From: Desmodus rotundus | Lineage: Eukaryota > Chordata > Mammalia > Chiroptera > Phyllostomidae | NCBI RefSeq assembly: GCF_022682495.2 | Contig: NC_071391.1 | Span: forward strand, 14,297,680 to 14,361,679 | Length of the DNA: 64,000 nt | Reading direction: 5' to 3' | In this document: positions 21,940 through 33,710 of the stretch, one piece after another | Position numbering within the stretch: position 1 is the first letter of the stretch | Layout: each line of letters opens with the position of its first letter | Notes under the pieces: model-generated | Seen by the model: only the letters and a program-made list of their open reading frames with translations | Told to the model about the DNA's origin: nothing | Databases searched by the model: none | Translations under genes and position numbers: made by a program

Positions 21940-22385
21940 GTTCATTTGTTCTGCAAGTGTTTGCTGAGCCTCCCAGGTCCTGCAAGGATTGGAGATACAG
22001 TGAGAAACAGCACGTATGTTCCTGTCTTCGTGGAGCTCACGTTCTAGTGAGGGAGACAATAAGCAGATAAATGAATAAACTGTACAAATAATTTCATATA
22101 GTGATAAGTGTTATATAGTAAGTAATGTAGTGCGTGTGTGTGTTGTTGGCAGGGTGAGACCCCTTGTTGGTGTGAGTGATGAATTGTAATTCCTGAATGA
22201 AGGAGAATCTAGCTAGAAATGAGTGAGTAGAGCATTCCAGACAGAAGGAACAGAAAATGCAAAGACCCTGGGGTGTTGTTTGAGCCTCAGAAAGGTAGCC
22301 AGTGAGGCTGGAGGGGTGTGGGGGAGGGGCTCAGTCATGCAGAGCCTCATGGGTCATAATGAGGTGGGCAATGGAAGTCCTTGGA
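21940..22385 (-). repeat. L2 LINE 3' region, antisense
   Basis: Strong antisense L2 order: 'tcctgtcttcgtggagctcacgttctagtgagggagacaataag', 'gagtagagcattccagacagaaggaac', 'gcaaagaccctggggtg' and 'gcagagcctcatgggtcataat'. Confidence 0.85.
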
Positions 22386-22565
22386 AGATGTGAAGGAGCC
22401 GCTTGCCAGCTGGGTGCCCTGTGCCAGCGAAGTAATATGCCTGAACCTCAGTTTCTTCATCAGTAAAGTGGAGATGACACCGATCCCATTTTATGGTATT
22501 GTTAGAAACCTGGGCAACACGATGCCCATAAAGGACTCAAATGGCACCTTGCCGCTGCTTGACAA
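22386..22565 (+). repeat. MIR SINE
   Basis: 'tgcctgaacctcagtttcttcatcagtaaagtggagatgac' followed by 'tggtattgttagaaacctggg'. Confidence 0.75.
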
Positions 22566-22639
22566 TTGCTAGTCTTCTTTCCTCTCTGGGCCTCAATTTC
22601 CCAGAACTGGAAAGGGTAGGACTCAGTGGTTTCTGTGGC

Positions 22640-23000
22640 CTCATCCGACTGGAACATTCTTGGTGCTTATAAAAGGAAGGAGAGTTCTAAAACTACAATG
22701 TTAGGAACATTACTTCAAAATGAAGATAAAGTATCTTGGAAATTGTGTTGTAAATCATCGCCGAAATAGGATTCCATTTATAAAAATTCAATTTGAGTGC
22801 AATTTTCTCAGGAACACACACTTGCTATACAGAGTCTGGTTTACCTGTGAGTAACACTCTCCCTTCCAGACTCTCCCCTGAATCCTGGTGCCGGGCAGCT
22901 TTGGGGGATCATCTGGGGTGACTGTCCGAGTCTCCTCTAATTAAGAGCTCATTATCTTCCTGCTTGGATTGGATGGTCCCTAGGCTCTGGGTTCAGCAAT
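22640..23000. promoter_or_regulatory. Repeat-free AT-rich block; candidate conserved element
   Basis: No repeat was recognised. It carries 'tctaattaagagctcattatc' (TAATTA at 22938-22943) and a neighbouring TTGGATTGGATGG, homeodomain/PBX-like motifs. The regulatory call is an inference from composition and motifs only. Confidence 0.3.
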
Positions 23001-23289
23001 GTAGGAGATAAGCCAGTAGGGAAGAAGGAAGTCCTTGGGGAGATCCTGGAATTTCAGGGGGTTCATGTGAATCCCCACACCTAGCACTGCTTATTCCTAT
23101 AGTACAAGGAGAGCCACAGAGAGTCGCGCTACCAGGCTGGGCTCCTTGACCTGCAGAAAGGAGCATCCATGGTGTCTCCCCATGGAGCTCAGGTGTTGCC
23201 TCAGCATCCTTTTCAGCAGTCTCCCCAGGCAGTCTCTACCAACTGACCAGGGTTGACAGGTGAGTAAATCTTTCTGCCATCCCTGATCT
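23001..23289. other. Unique sequence
   Basis: No feature seen. Confidence 0.4.
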
Positions 23290-23405
23290 AGTCTTACTTC
23301 CTCCCATGGAGCAAATTGAGGCTGAGAGAGGGGAGGTGACTTTTCCAAGGGCACACAGCTAATAAGTGGCAGAGCCTGGTATCCTGGCTTTCCACCGCCC
23401 CCTGT
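23290..23405 (-). repeat. MIR SINE
   Basis: 'gcaaattgaggctgagagaggggaggtgacttttccaagggcacacagctaataagtggcagagcc' is a clear antisense MIR. Confidence 0.9.
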
Positions 23406-23734
23406 GAACCCGAGGGAGGGAGAAACCTGAGAGATGGTTTGCTTCCGGAAAGGAAAATACGTCATCTCCACATTCCAGATACAGCCATGGAAATGCAGGG
23501 GTGATGCTCCAATAGAATTAAGAGGGGCTTCCTAGACTGCAGCCCTGGCTCTGTCTCCTCTCCCTCTAGTGCCCTCTTACCCCTGCAGAACCAACAGTAC
23601 CCAGTAATCTGGTACCTGTGAGGCTCACCGAAGCCCTGATGGACTTCAGACAATTGGTGTATCCCTTGCCCCAACCCATGGCCACAGTAATTTGTTCACA
23701 ATGGACAAGTTAGATTGGTAAAGGTGAGGAGATG

Positions 23735-23840
23735 CCAACTTGGGGCAAGTCCTGGCTGTAACCTGGTTTGGTCACCAAGTTACTGTGTGATATTGGGCTC
23801 ATTGCTTCTCTCTGAGCCTCCTGTGTCCAAATTCGAAAAA
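23735..23840 (+). repeat. MIR fragment
   Basis: 'tggtcaccaagttactgtgtgatattgggctcattgcttctctctgagcctc'. Confidence 0.75.
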
Positions 23841-24984
23841 TTTGTGTGTTTGGAAATGGGGTGGGAGGCAGGATCACAATGTTCACAATGAGGTCCATGG
23901 AGCAGTAAAGATTCTACGGTGGTGACTAAGGGCCTGGCGGGTAGTTACTGAACCTCCCACCCCCACTGCCTTCTTTACCCAGACCCACTCTTCTTTTTTC
24001 TGGGCCTGGTTTGAAGAAAGGTCTTTGCCTCTGAAAAGGTGACCTCACAGTCTCCTCCCACTCTGAGGAGCTGAGAGTCTGGGGCATTTTTGGTCAGCCT
24101 GGCCCCATTTTCATAAAAGACCAACATTTATTGAGTGCCTGCTGTGCTAGGCCAGTTGAGTCTGTGTAAAACAGTACACTGTTTAAAAAGAGCACTAAAG
24201 TACACTCAGTGAAGAACTCTCGGAAAACAGAAAGTCACTAAGAAATAAGTAAAATTCGTGGGTAACCCCGCAGCATTCATCCTCATGTTGACAATGTTAG
24301 TGAGCGTCATTCCTTTCTCTCTCTTTGTCCCTTCTCTTTCTCTCAGTGTTTCTATCTGCAAGCCCACCTTTGATTTGGACCCTGGTCCTTGGTCCTTTGC
24401 TCCTTCCAATTTTCTGAAGAGAGACAGATTCAGCTTTATCGCTGGGAAAATGATCTTGAGTTACTCTTCAGTTCTGATGGAAGCCACTTCCAGCGTTTCA
24501 GAGCATGGGCAGTGGAGCTAGTACAGTCCTCTTTCTGCAGAGCCGTGGGCCTGAAATCTCAAGCTAAGAGGGGCAGCTCCCTCCAACACCATAATTGATC
24601 CCGGGAGGAGGAGTTGGTGGGAATTTGAAAGGACATCCACCTCGGTGAGTGAGCGACCGCCAACGTAAAATACCTTCAAGGGCATTTGAAAGATTCCATG
24701 GAAGGAATAACAGCCTTCTCCAAGGGCTAATGTAGAGAAAGCCCCTCATCCTTGAAGGAAGCTAATGTCCCAGAGGATGTCAGTCTTTTACACTTTAGTG
24801 TGAACAAGGCTCTTAGACCAGATCTTCATTATGGTGGGATAAAGTCTCAAACTACAGGCAATCCCATGTCCCAGAAGGGTGGTCCCTCTTCTGTCCTCTG
24901 TTCCATTCTCCTCTATTATTGCTTCTTTCACAGCGCATTAGGATTTGAGTGCCTGTCACCTTCAGGAGATTAAGTTGCTGAGTC
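23841..24984. other. Mostly unique sequence
   Basis: A short MIR/L2 end ('aacatttattgagtgcctgctgtgctagg', antisense) lies at 24123-24160. The remainder shows no repeat, RNA or exon. Confidence 0.4.
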
Positions 24985-25152
24985 TTGACTCCCCAGGGCC
25001 AAAGTGTACATCAGTAAAACCTCCCTGAACTAGCTCCTCACCTCACATTGTGCTGCATCCTGGTGTTTTCGCCTCACATCTCTCATTACAATTTGTGATC
25101 ATGTGTCTTGCTGCCTCTGCCACCAGACTATGAGATCTACGAGAGCGGGGGC
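24985..25152 (+). repeat. L2 LINE, 5' piece of an interrupted copy
   Basis: L2 3'-region order 'cctccctgaactagctcctcacctcac ... gactatgagatctacgagagcggggg' breaks at about 25152 and appears to resume after 25610. Confidence 0.55.
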
Positions 25153-25605
25153 TGTCTTAGTTTGGGTTCCCACCAGAGCAGAGCCTGAGACAAGGACTTC
25201 AGTGTAAATATTGTATTTGGGAGGTGATCCCCAAATGTACTCTGACGGAGTGGGGAAGGTAAATGGGGAAGGGAGAAATTCAGCAAGCAATCAGCTTATC
25301 AGGGGGCTACTGCTGTGGGTAGCTGGAACTCAGTCTGGTTGGGGAGCCTCTGATCTAGAGATCTAGAGGCCTCTGGGGAGCTCTGGTCTAGAACATGGCT
25401 CATATGTTTATTGATTACCTCCCATCCCTTGTTGGTTGAGGGTTACTCCGGGGATGTCAACGCTGGCCTGCCCATGTTTGGGGAATATCTGCTCCCACAA
25501 CTGGAAAATGCATCCAGGCCAAGTAGAGCAGAAATAGGTAGATGGGTGGGACGTCCCCATCTACCACTTCCACAGGCTGCCTCTAGGGCAGGCTGAGGGT
25601 GTGTG
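25153..25605 (-). mobile_element. LTR remnant nested in L2
   Basis: 'tgtcttagtttgggttcccaccagagcagagcctgagacaaggactt' and 'gtatttgggaggtgatcccca' match the antisense end of a common mammalian LTR-like repeat; a related piece lies at 38430-38870. Family not named. Confidence 0.5.
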
Positions 25606-25609
25606 GGAG

Positions 25610-25730
25610 CGTGACTCCCACCATCTGTGTTCTGTGGACCTCTGTATACTCAGCTCATAGCCCAGTGCCATGGGCATGGTCAGCAGTGTGTGAATGCTTG
25701 TGGAATGACTCAGCGAGCAGGGGACTGTCT
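25610..25730 (+). repeat. L2 LINE, 3' terminus
   Basis: 'tatactcagctcatagcccagtgccatgggcatggtcagcagtgtgtgaatgcttgtgg' corresponds to the last part of L2 and would complete the copy begun at 24985. Confidence 0.45.
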
Positions 25731-26439
25731 GCAGATGACATCGGTCCACAGAGCAGAGAATGCTGGAGCTGAGTGAGCCCTTGGAAAAACCTGACACCCA
25801 GCATTCCCCAAACTGTGCAGTGCATCGTGGGAAAAAGGGCTCCGCCTTGGGAAAACCTTAGCCTTAGCGTTAGGTTTGGGACCTCTTGTTTACTCTTATT
25901 CCTTTCAGAGAAATACAATCCATATTAACACAAAACATGTTCTGAGAAATCCTTCAGTAAAGAAACCTGTTTATCTCAGTGGTTCCCAATCACTTTGGTT
26001 GCTAAAACGTTTTTGTTTTTAAATGGAAGCTTCCCCCCTTTAGTCCATTTTGGGCGCTCTGGCTGATCCAAGGCCTTCACTGTTCCGATGGACAGTTGAA
26101 GCCCAGACAGGGGAGGGGACTTCTCCAAGATCTGGCACCCAGGCACACTGACCCACCCAGACCATCTCTCTGTGGCAGGATACGTCCGCCTCTGCCCTGC
26201 TCTTGCCCACTGAAGCTCCAGCTTCTGTAACAACATCAGCAGCACCCCAAGTTCTGGGATGGGCCCTAGCAGATCATTGTTCTTCCCTCAGCCCACCTGG
26301 TGGCCTGGATTTTTCCATGTGGTTTGGGGGAGAATTCCCTTCATTGGTAAGGGGCTCATTCAGGCTGGAAGGAGGGGCTGTGAGAGCCAGAGAGGGCAGG
26401 AGGCTTGAAGCAGATCAGGAAATTTCCAATATGTTTACC
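25731..26439. other. Unique sequence
   Basis: A faint antisense MIR-like segment occurs at 26085-26160. Otherwise no feature was recognised. Confidence 0.35.
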
Positions 26440-26670
26440 CAACACTTAGGCTGAGTCTCAATTTATTTACATTGAACATTTTGGTAACCATCTGCTCTTA
26501 AACGAAACAGAAAATTATCCTTCTCCTACTGCGATGGCAGCTTCCTCGGATGTTTTTAATAAAAAAAAATCTATCATTTTAATGCAGACAGCTCCGCTAA
26601 TAAAAATGATGGGTGCCATTAACAATTATCCCACAAACACAATGCAAACTAGCAGAGAGGCCTGCAGGGG
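26440..26670. promoter_or_regulatory. AT-rich repeat-free block; candidate conserved non-coding element
   Basis: The block has many short AT motifs typical of developmental enhancers: TTAATAAAAAAAA near 26554, TAATAAAAATGATGG near 26597, ATTAACAATTATCCC near 26618 and ACACAATGC. It contrasts with GC-rich sequence immediately after 26670. No reading frame of note. Conservation is unverified. Confidence 0.35.
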
Positions 26671-27439
26671 TCCCTGCTGCCTGGAGCGGTTCCTGCCGGG
26701 GCCCAGCGCCTGTGGGAGAGCAGGTGAGTGTGCGGAGGGCGGGCCCCTGGAATTCACACAAGGACCAGCAGCACAGGCAGACCCACAGAAGGTCTGGGCA
26801 GGCCTCTAGCCTGGAGGTGTCGAGCAGGAAGGGGCAACTGAGGTATTCCACAGGGGGTGGGGGGCTTACTAATAGTAATGATAATTACTGGCCCTTCCCC
26901 AGCTTTTGCCCTGTGATCCTGTGAACCAGAATCCACGGACCACATCGACCAGTTCCTTGGCGTGGCCCTGCAGGAAACGCAGCTGGAGAGTTCAATCAGG
27001 CGTTGCAGACTCAGATGGCCTTGGGGGCCAGCTCCGTACCAGAAATGTGAGAAGCCCCTCTCCCCTCTTACGCACCCCCAACCATGTTAAGCTTTGGAAC
27101 CAGGTTGTTTCCGCACTCTCTCAGGCTGCACATACACAGAGAGGGTGCAGGGACCGCCCCTCCCAGAGCCTGTGTGGTCCTCACCTCTGCATTCCAGCGG
27201 TGGGCTGAGAAGCCAATGCAGGCAATACCGGGCTGGAATTGGGGGACAGACAGAAGATGAAGGCATCTTGGAAACAGAGCCTGGGGCTTCCCAAATCCTA
27301 AGCCTTTCAAGGCAATTGGATCCTGGAGTTGGGGAGGTGGAAATGAGGGAGGAGGGATAGGCTGTCTATTAGTTTCAAGCTCAAGTTGGGCAGTGACCCC
27401 AGCCCCAAGTAGGTGAATGAGTTAGTTACAGTAAAACTA
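26671..27439. other. Unique GC-rich sequence
   Basis: No repeat or exon was recognised. Frames are short and overlap on both strands. Confidence 0.4.
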
Positions 27440-27850
27440 ATTCAGTTTCAAACAACAGGAACTCAATTGGTTTAAAGCAAAAAAAGGAGTATTTTAGCTT
27501 GTGTAACAAAAATATCTAGTTCTGAGTCCAGGCACTGTTATATCCAGGGGCACAAATGATGCCCTTCAGAAATCTTATTTTTTACCCATCGTCCAGCTTA
27601 GCTTTCCTCTGTGATGCACCTCTGCTTGGGGACAGGCTGGCTAGCAGAAGCAACAGGTGCACCTGCTCCTCTCAGAAACCTCAGCAGAAAGTGCAGGACG
27701 CTTCTGAAAGTAACCACAAAATCCTAGAGTTGAATCTCTTTGGCTCTGATTGGCCTGGTCAGGGCACACTTCTGATCTCTGAACCAATCACTGTGGCCTG
27801 ACGATATCACACTCTGATTGGCCAGGTTGGCTCACAGACCCACCCTGGGG
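27440..27850 (-). mobile_element. Probable ERVL/MaLR-type LTR remnant
   Basis: Antisense order 'ggaactcaattggtttaaagcaaaaaaaggagtatttta', 'gagtccaggcactgttatatccaggggcacaaatgatg' and 'gattggcctggtcagggcaca...gaaccaatcactgtgg' matches the family at 10560 and 62150. Confidence 0.55.
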
Positions 27851-27999
27851 GCAGGGTCATCCCCACCTAAGTCAGAGGGTCTGAAAGAGGGGAGAATCTG
27901 GAAATAGGTGGCAAAGAGAAGGGTGAATAGATGCAGGGCAGACTCCACCCCACAGAGGAAAAAAAAGGAAGGAACTAGGGAAGTGCTGCGTGCCTCCTA

Positions 28000-28140
28000 T
28001 GCTCCAGAGTGGTGTGCACACTGCGCAAAAATGATCTTATTTCATAACCCTAGGATGTAGATATTCTATGGCCAGGTTACAGATGAGGAAACTGGAGCTC
28101 TGAGGAGTTCATTCTTCAGGTCACTCACCTAAATTGCCCA
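28000..28140 (-). repeat. MIR-type SINE
   Basis: 'gatcttatttcataaccctaggatgtagatattctatggccaggttacagatgaggaaactggagctctgagg'. Confidence 0.75.
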
Positions 28141-28384
28141 GCAGATGGAGAAAATGCTGTGCTTTGTAGTTGGCATCGAACAAAAGGGTGTCTAGTTTCG
28201 GTGTGCACAGCCAGCCTGCACACTCTGCTGTGTCCCTCTGTGTTTGCTCTGCTCCTCAGACCAGCTGCTCCTGGAGGTTATCCATTTTCCTGTTGGGGTC
28301 TGTGCTTCTTAGTATTGATTAGTAGAATAAAAAATACACAGTCACAGTTAGCTGTAGAGGGGTCTGTAATGAGAAGTGCTTATT

Positions 28385-28550
28385 ACTGACTGTCTGCCCT
28401 CCCCATCTGACTAAATTCCTAGCAGTGCATGGATTGTATCTTACTCATCTTTGGGTCCTTGGGTTGTATCTCATATTTGGACTGAGTTGGGGGTCGGGGT
28501 CAGGAGATCTGATTTCCAGTCTTGAATATTTAACCCAATGCCCAGCATTT
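28385..28550 (+). repeat. L2 LINE fragment
   Basis: 'attcctagcagtgcatggattgtatcttactcatctttgggtcc' is the conserved L2 3' segment. Confidence 0.5.
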
Positions 28551-29099
28551 TTGGCCTCCTTGCTGTCCCCTGGGCCACCTGAGGCACCACTCTTGACCCC
28601 TAAGTTTCTTCAGCACACAGTTTTGGAACTGCTGGGAGGGGATTGGGTGCTCTCTAGGGGTCCCTTAATATTCTCTGGGCTGTGCTGAGAGCTCTGCTGG
28701 TTGACTCTGAACTCTGGTCTGTCTGTGAATTCAGGGCCCATGACCTTCCATGCTAGAAGCTGCTCTAGACAAGCTTTGGTTTCAGGGAAGAGTTCAAGAG
28801 GGAAACTTGTCTTACCTGAGATGTCCAGGAGTAGAAGGTGGGTGTCCACGTTCCTGCTCAAACACCTCACCATGTGCCCCTACAGACTGACATTGGACCA
28901 GCCTTCACGGACCTGGGAAGGGGAGTCTGGGCTTGAGATTAGGCTCAAGGCTTCCTTCTGGGGCCATCGTGCTGGTCTCCCTTGATCTAGCTGTGACAGC
29001 CATGCAGACTTACAGCTTCCAGGCAGCTCTGGAGGGGACAGACATGGGCAAGAGAGAAGGGAGGCCTCCCCTCACTCCACAGCCCCCTCCCAGCTTTCC
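28551..29099. other. Unique sequence
   Basis: No feature seen. Confidence 0.4.
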
Positions 29100-29310
29100 A
29101 ATCACATCAACAATTTCTCTCAGCATTGTTTCCAGTCCTATTAATATTCATAAGTGACTTTTCTATTGTGTTTGCAATTTTCCAGCAGACAGACAGGCCT
29201 GCACTCCCCCATGTTAATAGGATGCAAAGCTCACCAACTCAGATCTTATTAGCAAATCTCCATTAGATATCCAGCCCTTCTGGGCTGCCTGATAGGTGAG
29301 CTTTCCACCA
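29100..29310. promoter_or_regulatory. Candidate conserved non-coding element
   Basis: Repeat-free block with 'cctattaatattcataagtgac', 'catgttaataggatgcaaag' and 'ttattagcaaatctccattagatatcc'. Several ATTA/TAAT cores and an octamer-like ATGCAAAG suggest homeodomain/POU binding, by inference only. Confidence 0.35.
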
Positions 29311-29524
29311 CGGGTGACAGCTGGAGCAGGTCTTAATCCAATATGACTTTGCAAACCCCACTGCTGAGACAAACCCGTGGAGGAGCCTGGGCCAGGAGCG
29401 GATCAGGCTGAGCTGGGCATCCTATGAAGGGATGGAAATGGAGTAGCTGGGGCAGCCAGAGCAGAGAGGCTGGTGTGGGTGGGCTGCCTCTCCTCTCAGA
29501 AAGAGGCACTTTATCCATTCCTTC

Positions 29525-29830
29525 TTTCAGTCACTTGGACTTTCATTTATTGGACAAAAGAATCACCAAATGTTTTCTGTTTCTTGTGTGCCAGGCCCTG
29601 GGCTGGGTGCTGGGATATGGGTGTTACCTTGACCTGCTTCTTCCCTCCGGAGGTTCTCTGGGTGTTTGGGAGGGAGCTATACTTACAGACAACTGCCCTG
29701 TGGCAGGTGCTATGGAGAGGGAAGCCCAAGACGATTTGGCCTCCAGAGAGATGCAGTCAAATCAGGCAGGGCTTAGCAACATCTGGAAGAATATGGGAAA
29801 GGTGGCGGGGGAGCATAGAGGCTAGCTCTG
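29525..29830 (-). repeat. L2/MIR-type fragment, antisense
   Basis: 'ttcatttattggacaaaagaatcaccaaatgttttctgtttcttgtgtgccaggccctgggctgggtgctgggata' resembles the antisense L2 terminus. Confidence 0.55.
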
Positions 29831-29834
29831 CCCT

Positions 29835-30035
29835 GAACTTGAAGGTGTTACTTTCTAGCACTTACTAGCTGCATGACCTTGGCCATGTCTCTTTACTTCT
29901 CTGTGCTGCAGCCCATCTGTAAACTTGGAATAATAGCGGCACTTTCTTCCTAGATTTTATATGAGGTTTAAGTGGTGCTTGACACATAGAAATCAATATG
30001 GAAGAATAGCTAATACAATTATTATTTATTCAGAG
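29835..30035 (+). repeat. MIR SINE
   Basis: 'agcacttactagctgcatgaccttggccatgtctctttacttctctg' with 'gcttgacacatagaaatcaata' downstream. Confidence 0.85.
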
Positions 30036-30429
30036 AGCTCCAGGGTTGCTCCCAGCTTTAACGTTCTTAGACTGAACCTCAGTTTCTACATAGTGGGAAC
30101 AAGCTGGATGCGCGTGGAGGCGCTCAGCTCTGTTTGAGTGCACGCAGGCCTTCGTTAGCTCTGTAGCTACTTGTAGTCAGGACACTTGGCAGGCACTCAG
30201 GGAGGGCAGCTGTGTGGCATCTGTCCTGTGCTCATTAGCCCTTAGGGCGACCTTGGTGTAGATGGGAAAAATCCAGGTCCTGGATGAAAGGTGATCAAAA
30301 TCGGTGAAGTCAGGGAGTTGGAGTTTTCTTTAGGTCTGAAATTTGGTGACTTGAGGTACAAGCCCCCACCCTCCTGGTGTTAGAGGTGAAACTGGGAAGA
30401 CAACTCTACTGTAGGTCAAATCCACCCTA

Positions 30430-30640
30430 ACACACCTTGTAATAATGGACAAGGGCAGGTCCTTTGGGAAACAGGTAGTAGGAGAGTCAGGGAGGGCTCC
30501 CTGGAGGGGGTGGGACTTGACACGAGCTGGGCTTCTAAGAACAGGGGAAAGAAATGTGAAGAGGGAAAAGGAAAAGTGATTTAGGTGGTAGGCACAGTGG
30601 GGACAAAGGCCTGGAAAAGGCTGGAGGGTGGAGGGTGAGT
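30430..30640 (-). repeat. L2 LINE fragment, antisense
   Basis: 'gtcagggagggctccctggagggggtgggacttgacacgagctgggcttctaaga' and 'acaaaggcctggaaaagg'. Confidence 0.6.
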
Positions 30641-31402
30641 GAATAGCGGGAGTGAGCTAGGAATTACCCACAGTCCTCAGGAGACCTGGAAGCAGCAGGC
30701 CATGATTTGTTTTGTTGGCTCAGTGTTTAAATTTAAAAATACGAAAAACTTTAAGGAGCATATGTGGTTTTTTCCTTTGCTACTCTTCAACCGTTCCTTA
30801 TCAAAGCACACAAGGCTCAGTTTACACTTTTAGCTTACCAGCTGGAACTCTGCAGCCAGACAGAACCTTCCCTTTTCATAGGGATTCAAGCCCCAGGTGA
30901 AGGCTGAACCATTTAGATTTAAAAACTCTAGAGATTCCCCCGAGAGTCTGGGCCCTGGGGGAGCTGTGTTATCCTGGGGCTTACCAAAGAGATGGTGAAG
31001 CGACTCCTCTCTCATGGCCCCCCTCCCCCCAATGAGGATGCTGTGTCTCTTAATTCTCAGACCCATTCTGCCAAAATGCCTGGACTCCCCTCCTCAAGGA
31101 AGGGGAGTTGCTGGCTGATGGATGGCCAAATTCACGTGCCTGCCTCTATAGTCCAAAGTGATCTGGAGCCCTTCTTGCTCACCCCGGAGCCCCAAGTCTG
31201 CTCCAGAGCCTCCTCTCCATAGGCTGTGACAGCAACACAGTTGTCAGCCCTCTCTGAATGCCTGCAGGCACAGAATGGGGCCAGTAACATACCTGGGAGA
31301 AGCCCAAAGTTCTCTAAAGTCCTTTAGTTGATCTTAAGCCTGAGGTTTTTTCCTCACCTACAAATCTCTGTGTTCTCGAAATCAGGTGAAGTTTGGGGGT
31401 CA
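30641..31402. other. Unique sequence
   Basis: No feature seen. Confidence 0.4.
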
Positions 31403-31633
31403 AGGAAGGGCAACGTTTTTAAAAAAAGATCTTATTTATTTTTAGAGAGAGGGGAAAGGAAGGAGAAAGAGAAGGAGAGAAACATCAGTGTGTGGGTGCT
31501 TCTCACATGCCCCCCACTGGGGACCTGGCTCACAACCTAGGTATATACCCTGACTGAGAATCAAACCAGTGACCCTTTGGTTCAGAGGCTGGTGCTCAAT
31601 CCACTGAGCTACACCAGCCAGGGCTAGGAAGGG
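31403..31633 (-). mobile_element. VES SINE, antisense, near full length
   Basis: The minus strand reads AGCCCTGGCTGGTGTAGCTC, then the B-box, then the pyrimidine tract and A-tail, ending with an AAGATC-type tail in plus orientation. Flanking AGGAAGGG repeats (31403-31410 and 31626-31633) are identical for 8 bases and similar for about 12, giving the target duplication. Confidence 0.95.
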
Positions 31634-31739
31634 TACATTTGGATTCCCCTCTGAGCTTGGGTTTGCCAGGGAGAGAACCCAGCTGAGGAAGTGGGGGTAG
31701 CAGGAGTTAGATGGATAGTGTGACTTGGTTACTGAGGAC

Positions 31740-31920
31740 ATGGGCTTTCTAAGTCACAGACACCTGGGTGGGAACTCTGAGTCAGCTGCTGGAGAGCTGT
31801 GTGAACTTGAGAAAATCCCATAACCTCTCTGAGCCACACATGAGGTGGTTATGAGGTCTAAGTGAGCTGATGCATGTAAAATGCTCAGCAATGAGCCTGC
31901 CAGAAAAAAAAAAAAGCAGG
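31740..31920 (+). repeat. MIR SINE
   Basis: 'gagagctgtgtgaacttgagaaaatcccataacctctctgagcc', 'gagctgatgcatgtaaaatgctcagcaatgagcctg' and an A-run (31902-31914). Confidence 0.85.
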
Positions 31921-32304
31921 GGGAAGGGGGGCTATAATTACTGTTAGTGTTATTTCGGGACTAGCCTCGTGGGGTCCTCAGCTGGTGGACAGCTGAGCTG
32001 TTCAGTCCTTGGAGTGTGGCTGCTCTGCCCTTCGGCCTCAGGCTGGACAGATCCAGGGGATGTTAGAAAGGAGACTCTGAGGCCGTACTGAGGCTGCCCA
32101 CTGAGAAGGAGAAACACAGCCTCCACAGAGAGCTGCGGCTGCCTGGCAGCCCCCAGCGTGCTCTGGGGAAGGTACACGCAGACCCTCTCAGGGCTCAGGG
32201 CCATGCAGCCCTGCCACACAGAACTGGAGCATCAATAGTGTCACAGCAGGCAGGAGTCTTGGGGGCCATTCAGGCCAATCCCTTCAATTGTTTCTTCTTT
32301 TAAC
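31921..32304. other. Unique sequence
   Basis: No feature seen. Confidence 0.4.
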
Positions 32305-32785
32305 CATTTGTATTTGTTTTTTCATTGCTGCTGTTACAAATGACCACAAACTCAGTGTCTTAAACAACCTAAAGTTGTTTGCTTGTGGTTTTGGAAGCCA
32401 GAAGTCCAAAATCAGTATCATTGGCAGAAATCAAGATATCAACAGGGCTGTGCTCTCTCTGGAGGCTCAAGAGGATTGATCTAGTCCTGGCCTCTTCCAG
32501 CTTCTGGGGGCTGCCGGCTGTCGTTGGCTTGTGGCCGCATCACTGTGATCTCTGCCTCTGTGGTCACATTGCCTCCTTTGCAGCCTCTGACTTCTTTTTA
32601 CATGTATTCCTGTGTTTGCATCGAGGATCCACCTGGATAACTCAGGATAATCTCTCCATGTCAAGATTCTTAACCATATCTACACATTTCTTTCCTCCTG
32701 TTTTGCCATATAAGGTCGTAGTCACATGTCCCAGGGATAAGGACATGAATATTTTGGAAGGACCATTATTTAGCTGACTACACCA
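32305..32785 (-). mobile_element. MaLR-type LTR, antisense
   Basis: Antisense MaLR order: 'attgctgctgttacaaatgaccacaaactcagtgtcttaaacaac', 'ggttttggaagccagaagtccaaaatcagtat', 'ctcaggataatctctccatgtcaagattctta' and 'ccagggataaggacatgaatatttt'. Confidence 0.8.
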
Positions 32786-32789
32786 TTAA

Positions 32790-33710
32790 ACATTGTTTGG
32801 GAAATAATTTCAGCTTTATAGTAAAGTTATAAGACTAGTACAAAGAGTTCCCATATACCCTTCACCCAGTTTTCATTCATGCTTATTTTACATAAACATA
32901 GAAACTTTATCAAAATGAAGAGACTCATCTTTTTATGGTATTGTTAGCTAAACTCAGAACTTATTGGAATTTGACCAGTTTTTCCAGCAATGCCTTTCTT
33001 TCTGGTGCAGGAACCAATCCAAGATGTCACATTGCATTTAGTTGTTCTGTCTCCCTAGTCTCCTCCAATCCTCACTTCTTCAGTCTTTCATTCTATTTTA
33101 TGACCTTGACCCTTTTGAAGTGTCCTTGTCAGTCTTCTATGTTGGTTTGTCTGCTGTTTTCTCATGATTATATTGGGGTTATGCCTTATTGGGATGGGCA
33201 CCTCCATGGGATGGGCTTCCTCAGTGCATTGTGCCAGGGTACATGGTGTCGGCTGGTGTTAGTGACATGTAGTTAGTGATGTAAACCTTCATCACTTGAT
33301 TAGGGTGGTATCTTCTGGCTTCTCCGCTATAAACTCACTATTTTCCCTTTATAATTACTTACTACTTGGCGGGGGGGGGGAAGATTCTTTGAGATTCTGC
33401 ATGTATCTTGGTCCTGCTTAATCTTTTGCCCACCAAATTTAGCTTCCATAGATGGGTCTTGTCTGTAGCAATTACTGATGATGGTTTTCCATTTCCCTCT
33501 TGCCTTCTACATGTATAGCTTGGAATTCCTCTGTAGGGAAGAGTGGTATCTCTTTCTTATTTATTTATAGCTGTATGGACTCATGGATATGTATTTTTGC
33601 GTCAGAATTCAATGCTATTGTGATTTGCTTTTTGCTCAACTTCTTCCAACTTGGGCCATTGGGAGCTTTATCGGGGGGATTCCTGTGTCTTTTTGATATT
33701 CCCCAATCCT
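32790..33710 (-). mobile_element. L1M LINE 3' UTR, antisense
   Basis: Antisense L1M hallmarks: 'cttattggaatttgaccagtttttccagcaatg', 'ccaatccaagatgtcacattgcatttagttgttctgtctcc', 'tgtttgctgttttctcatgattatattggggttatg' and 'agctgtatggactcatggatatgtattt'. A G-run interrupts at 33371. Confidence 0.8.

Noticed and set aside
31439..31480. Purine-rich GAGA element as regulatory site
   Set aside because: It is the pyrimidine-rich tail of the antisense VES copy.
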